DNA of 7,493 nucleotides, from contig JAFYGL010000234.1 of NCBI GenBank assembly GCA_017543165.1, forward strand, positions 1 through 7,493, read 5' to 3'. The DNA comes from Victivallales bacterium. Lineage in GTDB: Bacteria > Verrucomicrobiota > Lentisphaeria > Oligosphaerales > Oligosphaeraceae. Below the pieces are notes generated by a model. It saw only the letters and a list, made by a program, of their open reading frames with translations. It was not told where the DNA came from and searched no databases. The position numbers and the translations under genes were made by a program. This document shows positions 1-5,194 of this stretch, piece by piece. Every line of letters begins with the position of its first letter. Positions within the stretch are counted from its first letter, which is position 1.

Positions 1-1
1 G

Positions 2-1771
2 GTGGCTGCCGCGTTTGGTCCGTTCCCAAAGGAAAAATGCCCCTTGGATGCAGAGGTGACTGGCGTGGTGCAGTGCGATGGCTACCGCATTGAGAAAGTG
101 CGCTTCTACAGCAGGCCTGGCTATATGGTGACAGCCAACCTGTATGTGCCAGATGGATTGACAAAGCCAGCGCCTGCCTCCTTGGGGGCCTGCGGCCATT
201 CCAATCTGGGCAAGGCATGCGACACATACCAGAGATTCCCCATAAGGCTGGCGAAGAATGGCTTTGTGGTGCTGCTGTACGACCCTGTCCACCAGGGCGA
301 GCGCAACCAGTATGTGAAACTGGATTATCTGGGGCAGGGCAATGGCTTGTGCCAGGCCCACAATGTGATGGGCGAGCAATTGGAACTGGTTGGCGAAAGC
401 ATGCCATCCTGGCGTGTCTGGGACGGCATACGCGCGTTAGACTACTTGCTGACGCGTCCCGAAGTTGATGCCACGCGCATTGGCATCACTGGCAACTCTG
501 GGGGCGGCACCCTCAGCGAGTGGATATGGGCGAATGACAGCAGGCTCGCATTCGCGGGGCCTTCCTGCCATGTGACCACATTCATGGGCAATTTGGAAAA
601 CGAACTTGCCACTGATGCCGAGCAGTGCCCCCATGGCATAATCGGCGCAGGTCTTGAAATGGTGGATTTGATGTTCTGCCAGGCACCGAAGCCAGTTATT
701 CTCCTGGGGCAGAAATACGATTTCTTTGAAAGGCGCGGCTATATGGAGGCATACAATGATTTGCGCCGTTTCTACTCGCTCTTTGACGCGGAAGGTCATG
801 TGGCAATGCACCTGGGAGGCTCTTCGCATGGATATTCTGACGAATTGCAGAAGGCAATGGTCACCTTCTTCAGGCAGGCCGCGGGCATGGAAGGCGAAAT
901 GCTGGACGAAGAACCGCAGATGCAGTCCACCGAGACATTGAATGTATGCGCCAGCGGCAATGTGGTCAAGGAAGGAAGCACTCCCATTTACGAAATCATT
1001 TCCGGCATTGCCAATGATTTGGCTGCTAAGCGCAAGGCCCCTGCCACACAGTCGGAGTGGGCTGATTGCATTGTGAAGTTGCTTGACATTCCCAAATGCG
1101 ATTGCGAAACACCGCATTTCAGGGTGCTGAGAGCGCAGAGAGTCTACGGGCAGGTTTGGGCGCGCTATGCTGTCGAGACAGAAGACAACATCCAGGCCAT
1201 TCTTCACAAGAGGCTCCCTCAATATCCAGATACTCTTGATGTCGAGGACGAGATAACGCTGTATCTCCCCCATTTCTCCACATGGCAGGATGCAAATGAT
1301 TGCCCAGGGTGCATGGTTTCCAATGTGCCTTTATATTCCTTGGATATGCGTGGAATAGGCGAATCCATGGTAAGCGAGACCGAGAGTGGCTTCATGGAGC
1401 CATACGGCATGGACTATATGATGCACAGCTTCGGCTTCATGCTGGGGCAAAGCTATATGGGACGGCGCATATTCGATGTGCTGCGCACTCTGGATTTGCT
1501 TGAGGAAAATGCAAAATCCGTACATCTTGTTGGGCGGGGGCAGGGCGCTATACTAGCTGCATTTGTGGCAATGCTGCGTCCAGAACTAAAATCAATTAAA
1601 CTGCATAACGCACCTGCCTCGTTTCAGGAGTGGATTGATGCAAAAATCTGCAACTGGCCTGCTGGAAACGTGCCTTTCGGCGTGCTGAAATACTTTGATT
1701 TGCCAGATATTTATACCGCACTCAAAGGCAAACTCACCATCGCCAGCAATCTTGACGCGTACTTGCAATAA
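2..1771 (+). CDS. Alpha/beta-hydrolase (acetyl-xylan esterase-like), two hydrolase domains, 5' partial
   Basis: The frame is open from the left edge to TAA at 1769-1771 (589 codons visible). The GTG at position 2 may be an internal valine, since nothing upstream is visible, so the true start probably lies outside. Counting from that codon, residues about 30-280 form an alpha/beta-hydrolase domain of the acetyl-xylan-esterase/dienelactone-hydrolase kind. It shows a GHS oxyanion-type loop (65-67), YDPVHQGER (93-101), the nucleophile elbow GITGNSGGG with Ser166, a likely acid Asp240 in GQKYDFF and a likely His276 in GSSHGYS. Residues about 380-589 resemble a second hydrolase fold, with a DMRGIGES strand and VGRGQGA (510-516) where the nucleophile elbow should be, but Gly513 stands in place of Ser. 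Such proteins often deacetylate or de-esterify plant or algal polysaccharides; the exact substrate is unknown. No signal peptide can be judged because the N-terminus is missing. The gene converges on the phosphohydrolase at 2035-2898. Confidence 0.85.
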   Translation: MAAAFGPFPKEKCPLDAEVTGVVQCDGYRIEKVRFYSRPGYMVTANLYVPDGLTKPAPASLGACGHSNLGKACDTYQRFPIRLAKNGFVVLLYDPVHQGERNQYVKLDYLGQGNGLCQAHNVMGEQLELVGESMPSWRVWDGIRALDYLLTRPEVDATRIGITGNSGGGTLSEWIWANDSRLAFAGPSCHVTTFMGNLENELATDAEQCPHGIIGAGLEMVDLMFCQAPKPVILLGQKYDFFERRGYMEAYNDLRRFYSLFDAEGHVAMHLGGSSHGYSDELQKAMVTFFRQAAGMEGEMLDEEPQMQSTETLNVCASGNVVKEGSTPIYEIISGIANDLAAKRKAPATQSEWADCIVKLLDIPKCDCETPHFRVLRAQRVYGQVWARYAVETEDNIQAILHKRLPQYPDTLDVEDEITLYLPHFSTWQDANDCPGCMVSNVPLYSLDMRGIGESMVSETESGFMEPYGMDYMMHSFGFMLGQSYMGRRIFDVLRTLDLLEENAKSVHLVGRGQGAILAAFVAMLRPELKSIKLHNAPASFQEWIDAKICNWPAGNVPFGVLKYFDLPDIYTALKGKLTIASNLDAYLQ

Positions 1772-1790
1772 AACATCAACGCCTCTCATA

Positions 1791-1909
1791 AACGCAGAGA
1801 CGCAGAGTTTTAACGCAGAGACGCAAAGGCGCAGAGACGCAGAGATTTTAACGCAGAGACGCAGTGATTTTAACGCAGAGGCGCAAAGGCGCAGAGACGC
1901 AGAGATTTT
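1791..1909 (+). repeat. Tandem ACGCAGAG-type repeat array, two ~60-bp composite units
   Basis: The stretch reads as alternating short and long units that all begin AACGCAGAG and end in TTTT: 1791-1811 (21 nt), 1812-1849 (38 nt), 1850-1871 (22 nt) and 1872-1909 (38 nt). The long units contain an inserted CGCAAAGG block. One short plus one long unit makes a composite of 59-60 bp, present twice in tandem (1791-1849 and 1850-1909) with few substitutions. Similar ACGCAGAGACGCAGAG repeats are widespread between genes in several bacterial phyla and give spurious translations of the NAETQRRRDAE kind, as they do here. The array starts 19 bp after the hydrolase stop codon. Function unknown. Confidence 0.9.
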
Positions 1910-1922
1910 TATTGATTTTCAA

Positions 1923-1968
1923 TAGACTGCCATAGTGATTTCGTTAACAGCAAAACCATGTCAGTCTA
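1923..1968. other. Imperfect palindromic core between the repeat array and its inverted copy
   Basis: TAGACTG at 1923-1929 is the exact reverse complement of CAGTCTA at 1962-1968. Both lie symmetrically around GTTAAC at 1943-1948. Positions between them still match in register in about half the cases (for example CAT and GT against their mirror positions). The surrounding 1910-1987 is AT-rich and holds no gene. Together with the flanking inverted ACGCAGAG repeats this makes one larger hairpin-capable element between two convergent genes. It could help end transcription from both sides, but no classic GC stem with a T-run is present. Confidence 0.55.
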
Positions 1969-1987
1969 AAAATAAAAACAATAAATA

Positions 1988-2025
1988 CCTCTGCGTCTCT
2001 GCGCCTCTGCGTTAAAATTTCTGCG
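1988..2025 (-). repeat. Inverted copy of the ACGCAGAG repeat
   Basis: Read on the minus strand, 1988-2013 gives AACGCAGAGGCGCAGAG followed by ACGCAGAGG. This matches the long unit at 1872-1909 with its 8-nt GCGCAAAG insert missing. Nucleotides 2014-2025 give CGCAGAAATTTT, the tail of a further unit. It faces the array at 1791-1909 across about 80 bp and ends 9 bp before the stop codon of the minus-strand gene, so both convergent transcripts would run into a long fold-back structure. Confidence 0.85.
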
Positions 2026-2034
2026 CTGGATTTG

Positions 2035-2898
2035 TTATTGTGCGGGGCGCAGGCGGTAGAAGTGGTTGACTACCATGTCGTCGGCGATGTTCTGGCCGTG
2101 CGAGCCCTTTGTGTTTTCGGGGCTGATTTCGTGGTTTCCGTGGTCAGGCGTGACCAGGAATGCCCTATTGTACTTGCTCCAGTATTTGTCTGTTGCCGCG
2201 ACCAGGTTTTCCGTGTATTTCGCGGAAAGTTCAAGTTGTCCGATTGCCTCGTCGGACCAGGGGCCGTACAGGTGCGAATAATGGTCGTAGTCCGTCTGGT
2301 ATGAGATTATGAGGTCGTAGTAGTCCTCTTCGATGAGCTTCAATGAGAGCTGGTGCACAGCCTCGTCCGTGCGCAGGGAATAGTAGTCCACCTTGCGTTT
2401 CCTGAAAATCATGTCGATGCTGCAGCCGTTGACGGAGACAATTGCCACGTTCTTGCCTGCAAGAGCCATTACATCGAACAGGGTCTGGATTGTCAGCACG
2501 GGCTTCATGTATTCCTTGATGCCGTGCACCTCAGGGGATGCGCCAGAGAAAATTGTGGCGAAGCAGACGGGTGTGACGCTTGCCATTACGGTTGTGCCCT
2601 TGAACATGAAGTCGGTGGCCTTCTTGATGCGGCCCACTATTTCGGGGCGCCTTTGCATGTGAACGTCGCCCACGGCGTCAGGGCAGAATACAAGAGCCTT
2701 CTGGCACTTGCCGTCATCGCCGAACAGGTGGTATGCCTGGTCCACGACTTGCGGGACTGTGAAGCCACCGCATACGTCTGGCGGCTCGATGCCGAACAAT
2801 GCGCACAGCGTGGGCGTCACATTGCCTGTGGTGTAATCCACGCCATACTGCTTCATATAGGAAACCAATTCCTCGCGACTCGTCTCGTTCATTGACAT
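2035..2898 (-). CDS. Alkaline phosphatase superfamily hydrolase (type I phosphodiesterase/pyrophosphatase-like)
   Basis: The 287-residue product carries the full metal and nucleophile set expected for the nucleotide pyrophosphatase/phosphodiesterase branch. Asp74 is in LVFCPDAVG. Thr109 lies in VTPVCFATIFSGASPEVHGI and is the probable nucleophile. Asp205 and His209 are in DHYSHLYGP (the DxxxHxxGP pattern), Asp252-His253 in TPDHGN, and His267 in KGSHGQ. It lacks a signal peptide and membrane segments, so it is probably cytoplasmic, and it is short for the family. Activity is most likely hydrolysis of a phosphate mono- or diester, with substrate unknown; a phosphonoacetate-hydrolase-like or mutase-like role is possible. 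AGGAG (2902-2906 on the minus strand) lies 3 nt before the first ATG (2898) and 9 nt before an in-frame ATG at 2892, so translation may begin at Met3. It is transcribed divergently from the GntR-type regulator. Confidence 0.82.
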   Translation of the reverse strand: MSMNETSREELVSYMKQYGVDYTTGNVTPTLCALFGIEPPDVCGGFTVPQVVDQAYHLFGDDGKCQKALVFCPDAVGDVHMQRRPEIVGRIKKATDFMFKGTTVMASVTPVCFATIFSGASPEVHGIKEYMKPVLTIQTLFDVMALAGKNVAIVSVNGCSIDMIFRKRKVDYYSLRTDEAVHQLSLKLIEEDYYDLIISYQTDYDHYSHLYGPWSDEAIGQLELSAKYTENLVAATDKYWSKYNRAFLVTPDHGNHEISPENTKGSHGQNIADDMVVNHFYRLRPAQ

Positions 2899-2948
2899 TT
2901 TCTCCTGAGATGTTGTGTTGTAAAACAGTTGGTTCTAAAATGATTGGG

Positions 2949-2976
2949 AATATAATTGCATAAGCGTCAATTGCAA
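2949..2976 (-). promoter_or_regulatory. Candidate promoter for the phosphohydrolase
   Basis: On the minus strand TTGCAA (2971-2976) is followed after 16 nt by TATATT (2949-2954). This would place a start near 2942, about 44 nt ahead of the coding start. Both hexamers are close to the sigma-70 consensus, but the region is AT-rich, so the match could be chance. Confidence 0.45.
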
Positions 2977-3018
2977 AAGGACAAGTGAAAGGTGCCAGAC
3001 ATGCCCAGTGGTTCCCCC

Positions 3019-3053
3019 TTTTAGATACCAGTTGTTTTGACTGGTATCTAAAA
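3019..3053. promoter_or_regulatory. Perfect inverted repeat, probable operator of the divergent region
   Basis: TTTTAGATACCAGT (3019-3032) is exactly mirrored by ACTGGTATCTAAAA (3040-3053) across the 7-nt spacer TGTTTTG. The half-site ACTGGTATCTAAA occurs again at 3133-3145, next to the regulator start. The GGTATC/GATACC core resembles the GTAT...ATAC and TGGT...ACCA sites used by GntR-family proteins. It lies between the divergent phosphohydrolase and regulator genes, 29 bp upstream of the regulator's -35 box. An intrinsic terminator is unlikely because neither gene reads into it. Confidence 0.7.
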
Positions 3054-3054
3054 T

Positions 3055-3069
3055 AAAAATAATATTTTT
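3055..3069 (+). promoter_or_regulatory. AT-rich palindrome, possible UP element
   Basis: AAAAATA (3055-3061) and TATTTTT (3063-3069) form a perfect 7-bp inverted repeat around a single A. It sits just upstream of the -35 box at 3083, at roughly -49 to -63 from the predicted start, where alpha-subunit-binding UP elements are found. Confidence 0.35.
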
Positions 3070-3082
3070 GCGAAAAGAGGTA

Positions 3083-3111
3083 TTGCGCTATTGGGTAAAG
3101 TTGTGTATAAT
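3083..3111 (+). promoter_or_regulatory. Sigma-70-type promoter of the GntR-type regulator
   Basis: TTGCGC (3083-3088), a 17-nt spacer, then a perfect TATAAT (3106-3111). The transcript would start near 3118, giving a leader of about 37 nt before the ATG at 3155. A repeated operator half-site at 3129-3145 lies inside that leader, which suggests autorepression. Confidence 0.7.
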
Positions 3112-3128
3112 ATGTGCATACCACAAAA

Positions 3129-3145
3129 AGATACTGGTATCTAAA
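3129..3145. promoter_or_regulatory. Second operator-like site overlapping the regulator leader
   Basis: ACTGGTATCTAAA (3133-3145) repeats 13 bases of the right arm of the palindrome at 3019-3053. The site is itself a compact palindrome: AGATAC (3129-3134), TG, GTATCT (3137-3142). It lies about 11 to 28 nt after the predicted transcription start and ends directly before the GAGGA ribosome-binding site (3146-3150), so bound repressor would block transcription. Confidence 0.65.
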
Positions 3146-3154
3146 GAGGAAGAT

Positions 3155-4186
3155 ATGAACACGCAGGCTGAATATTTCAGGCTATATAGCAAGTTGAAAG
3201 AAGGGATAGAGGCAGGTGTTTACGCGCCTGGCACGAAATTGCCTTCGGAGCGTGCCCTGATGGAGCAGCAGGGCATAAGCCGCACCACCATACGCAGTGC
3301 CTTGGAATTGCTGGAGAAGGACGGGTATGTGGTGAAGCGTCCAGGATTCGGCTGCGTGGTGAATGTGCATACTGTCGAAGATGAAACACGCAAGTTGCGG
3401 ATAGGCATGGTTTTGGACATCCACAACAGCAGATATCAGAGTGGCTTGTTCCGTCACATCCAGAACGTGTCTTGTCCGGGTTTTTCGGTGGAATATCTTG
3501 TGATGAGCAAGTCAAGTGTGCTTGAAGGCAAAGGCGATGTGGACGGCATCATAATGTCCAGTTTCAGTGCGGCCGAGGTGCTTCGTCTTGAGCAGGAATA
3601 CCACGGGGAGACGCCATTGTTGTTTATCAACAGGTTTTCCATGCGTGAGGACTTTGCGTATCTGGCCGTGAACTATGTTGATTTTTCCAGGCGCATTGTG
3701 GCCCGCCTGCTGAAGAACGGCGCCAGGCGTGTGGCGTTGGTGGGTGGTGGCGACAGCAAGGAAATGGGCTATGCCGAATACACCAGGACCCAGGGCTGGA
3801 AAATGGCTTACGAGGAGGAAACAGGTTCCTGTCCCTCGGAATTGATGTTCAGCAAGAATGTGGCATTGAGGATGTCCGACTACACGGAGTTCTTGCGCAG
3901 GGACCGTCCTGACGTGGTCTATGTGGTTACTGGAGGCGAGTTGCCAGTTGCGTGGGCGGGGCTTGTGCAGGCGGGGATGACACCTGGCAAGGATGTCGAT
4001 GTGGTGTGTTTTGACGATGTGGACGAGTTTGGCCTGCATTTTCATCCAGTCACGTTTGTGCGCATGCCCTTGGCTCTCATGGCAAACAAGGCAGTGGAGT
4101 ATTTTGCCCATAGGGACAAGATGGGCGTGCCGAAGGAATACGTGGAACCGCAGCTGATAATAGAGGACAACCGCTATTTGCTGTAG
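3155..4186 (+). CDS. GntR-family transcription regulator with LacI-like sugar-sensing domain (AraR-type layout)
   Basis: The 343-residue product starts at ATG 3155, 4 nt after GAGGA. The open frame extends up to TTG 3068, but that is upstream of the -10 box and so unlikely. Residues about 8-70 are a GntR winged helix-turn-helix: YSKLKEGIEAGVYAPGTKLP, SERALMEQQG, the recognition helix SRTTIRSALELLEKDGYV (42-59) and a wing ending near RPGFGCVVN. Residues about 80-343 match the periplasmic-binding-protein-like effector domain of LacI/GalR regulators: LRIGMVLDIHNS, VDGIIMSS, LLFINRF, ARLLKNGARRVALVGGG, DVDVVCFDDVDEFG and the final VTFVRMPLALMANKAVEYF segment. This layout is that of AraR-like repressors, which release DNA on binding a sugar. 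Ligand unknown; a uronide or oligosaccharide is plausible from the lyases downstream. Likely autoregulated through the sites at 3019-3053 and 3129-3145. Confidence 0.92.
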   Translation: MNTQAEYFRLYSKLKEGIEAGVYAPGTKLPSERALMEQQGISRTTIRSALELLEKDGYVVKRPGFGCVVNVHTVEDETRKLRIGMVLDIHNSRYQSGLFRHIQNVSCPGFSVEYLVMSKSSVLEGKGDVDGIIMSSFSAAEVLRLEQEYHGETPLLFINRFSMREDFAYLAVNYVDFSRRIVARLLKNGARRVALVGGGDSKEMGYAEYTRTQGWKMAYEEETGSCPSELMFSKNVALRMSDYTEFLRRDRPDVVYVVTGGELPVAWAGLVQAGMTPGKDVDVVCFDDVDEFGLHFHPVTFVRMPLALMANKAVEYFAHRDKMGVPKEYVEPQLIIEDNRYLL

Positions 4187-4193
4187 TAGTTAA

Positions 4194-4224
4194 TTTCAAT
4201 TTCAAATAGATTTCAAGATTTCAA
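4194..4224 (+). repeat. Four TTTCAA repeats ahead of the prepilin-like gene
   Basis: TTTCAA occurs at 4194, 4200, 4211 and 4219 in the 62-bp gap between the regulator and the prepilin-like gene, with spacings of 6, 11 and 8 nt. No convincing hairpin terminator or promoter is visible in this gap, so read-through from the regulator gene is possible. It may be simple low-complexity DNA. Confidence 0.4.
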
Positions 4225-4248
4225 ACAACAAAGTCAAGAGGTGGAAAA

Positions 4249-4962
4249 ATGAAAAAGGAAAGAAAACAACTTTTCACTTTGATCGAACTGCTCGTGGTAA
4301 TTGCGATAATCGCCATACTGGCGGCCATGCTGCTGCCTGCTCTGGCGAAGGCCCGCGCCAAAGCCAGGGACATTTCCTGCACGAACAACCTGAAACAGAT
4401 AGGCCTGTCAACGGCATTGTACTGCGATGACAACGATGACTTCTTCCCGCCATACTACCAGAAATTCGTATATAACAACAAGGAATATTCAGGAAGAGAC
4501 ACCGTTTTTCTGGTTTATCTTGTCCAGGAAAATGGGCATGCCGGCTATGGCGTGACCAGGGATATGCTCTGGTGTCCAAGTTGTCCGCAGGACTATCTTG
4601 ACAAGAACACCTACATCTATTACCACTATGCCGTCAATCCCTACATTTTAAATGGTCATGCTCTTGACACCAGTCTTACCCAGTATTTCCCTGGGTGGCG
4701 CGAGATTCAGTGGAAGATTTCCCAGATCAAGAGCGCAAGCACAAACATCCTGGTTGCTGACCAGCGCCGTAGCAGCACCTGGTATCTTCGCAACAACTAT
4801 GACTTTGGCTACTGGCACGGCAACTTCAATGGGGACACTGGCATGGCAGGTCCTGGACAGCCCAACATTGTTTACATCGATGGGCATGTCGGGCGTATCG
4901 TCTCCAGCAACGAACTGGACATTTCCAGGTACGCGAAGATCTATCATTCATCGTATTTCTAG
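4249..4962 (+). CDS. Prepilin-like protein with type IV N-terminal methylation segment (H-X9-DG-type family)
   Basis: The 237-residue product begins at ATG 4249, 5 nt after AGAGGTG (4237-4243). Its leader MKKERKQL is followed by [17 protein letters not shown] (9-25) and [12 protein letters not shown], the class III signal and membrane helix recognised by prepilin peptidase. Glu13 is the conserved +5 residue, but the usual Gly at -1 is replaced by Leu8. Next come [10 protein letters not shown] (43-52), [10 protein letters not shown], and near the end [12 protein letters not shown], the DGHV signature of the prepilin-associated H-X9-DG family, though the expected His spacing is not clear. Lentisphaerota and Planctomycetota encode very many such proteins, usually far from pilus assembly genes as here. 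Likely an envelope-anchored pseudopilin; its role is unknown, and sugar capture is a guess from the neighbours. The stop codon lies inside the palindrome at 4959-5122. Confidence 0.92.
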   Translation: MKKERKQLFTLIELLVVIAIIAILAAMLLPALAKARAKARDISCTNNLKQIGLSTALYCDDNDDFFPPYYQKFVYNNKEYSGRDTVFLVYLVQENGHAGYGVTRDMLWCPSCPQDYLDKNTYIYYHYAVNPYILNGHALDTSLTQYFPGWREIQWKISQIKSASTNILVADQRRSSTWYLRNNYDFGYWHGNFNGDTGMAGPGQPNIVYIDGHVGRIVSSNELDISRYAKIYHSSYF

Positions 4963-5122
4963 TACTTAATTGATTTAATTCGAATACAGGTGCGTTGAAG
5001 TTTTGGAGATGTTTTGTTGCGAATTGAGCCGCGCGTGCTTTCGCACGCAAGGCGAAAATCGCAACAAATACAGCCCAAAAGAACAATGCAGATGTGAACG
5101 AATTAAATCAATTAAGTACTAG
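4959..5122. repeat. 164-bp full-length imperfect palindrome with perfect 24-bp ends
   Basis: The first 24 nt (4959-4982, beginning CTAGTACTTAATTG) are the exact reverse complement of 5099-5122. Around the centre at 5040/5041, 60 of 82 mirror positions are complementary without any insertion or deletion. Further paired blocks are TTTTGG (5001-5006) with CCAAAA, TTTGTTGCGA (5013-5022) with TCGCAACAAA (5059-5068), and GCGTGC (5033-5038) with GCACGC (5043-5048) around a TTTC loop. The left end contains the TAG stop of the prepilin-like gene. No open reading frame is supported. It could be a MITE-type element (TA lies at both ends: 4960-4961 and 5120-5121), or a large RNA hairpin at the mRNA 3' end. 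Confidence 0.85.
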
Positions 5123-5136
5123 GATTTATGTCCTGT

Positions 5137-5158
5137 AGGCCGTTTGGAAAAACGGCCT
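5137..5158 (+). other. Stable hairpin with GGAA tetraloop in the lyase leader
   Basis: AGGCCGTTT (5137-5145) pairs perfectly with AAACGGCCT (5150-5158) around GGAA, a GNRA-type loop. The following bases TTGCACAG are not a T-run, so it is not a typical intrinsic terminator. It lies 36 nt upstream of the lyase start, just after the long palindrome, and could act as an mRNA processing or stabilising structure, or as a weak terminator for the upstream transcript. Confidence 0.6.
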
Positions 5159-5194
5159 TGCACAGAAACAGGTTGTTCAATTAGAGGATAGGAA

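Noticed and set aside
437..1273. 278-codon minus-strand frame opposite the hydrolase
   Set aside because: It lies entirely antisense to a well-supported gene and its translation shows no recognisable domain; it is a shadow of codon use in the real gene.
1695..1925. 76-codon plus-strand frame with NAETQRRRDAE repeats
   Set aside because: It overlaps the hydrolase 3' end in another frame and its repetitive part is only the translation of the ACGCAGAG DNA repeat, a known source of spurious proteins.
1791..2025. CRISPR array
   Set aside because: The repeated units abut each other with no unique spacers of constant length, and no cas gene is present.
2353..2895. 180-codon plus-strand frame opposite the phosphohydrolase
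   Set aside because: It is antisense to a gene with a full catalytic motif set and has no recognisable domain or ribosome-binding site.
2951..2956. TATAAT on the plus strand as a distal regulator promoter
   Set aside because: No acceptable -35 box lies 16-18 nt upstream, and the better promoter at 3083-3111 explains the gene.
3068..3154. N-terminal extension of the regulator from TTG 3068
   Set aside because: This start lies upstream of the -35 box, lacks a ribosome-binding site, and the extension would cover the promoter; ATG 3155 has GAGGA at good spacing and begins right before the winged helix.
4778..4788. Isolated CTGGTATCT match inside the prepilin-like gene
   Set aside because: It is a single half-site encoding Trp-Tyr-Leu in a conserved reading frame, without a mirrored partner; chance is the simpler explanation.
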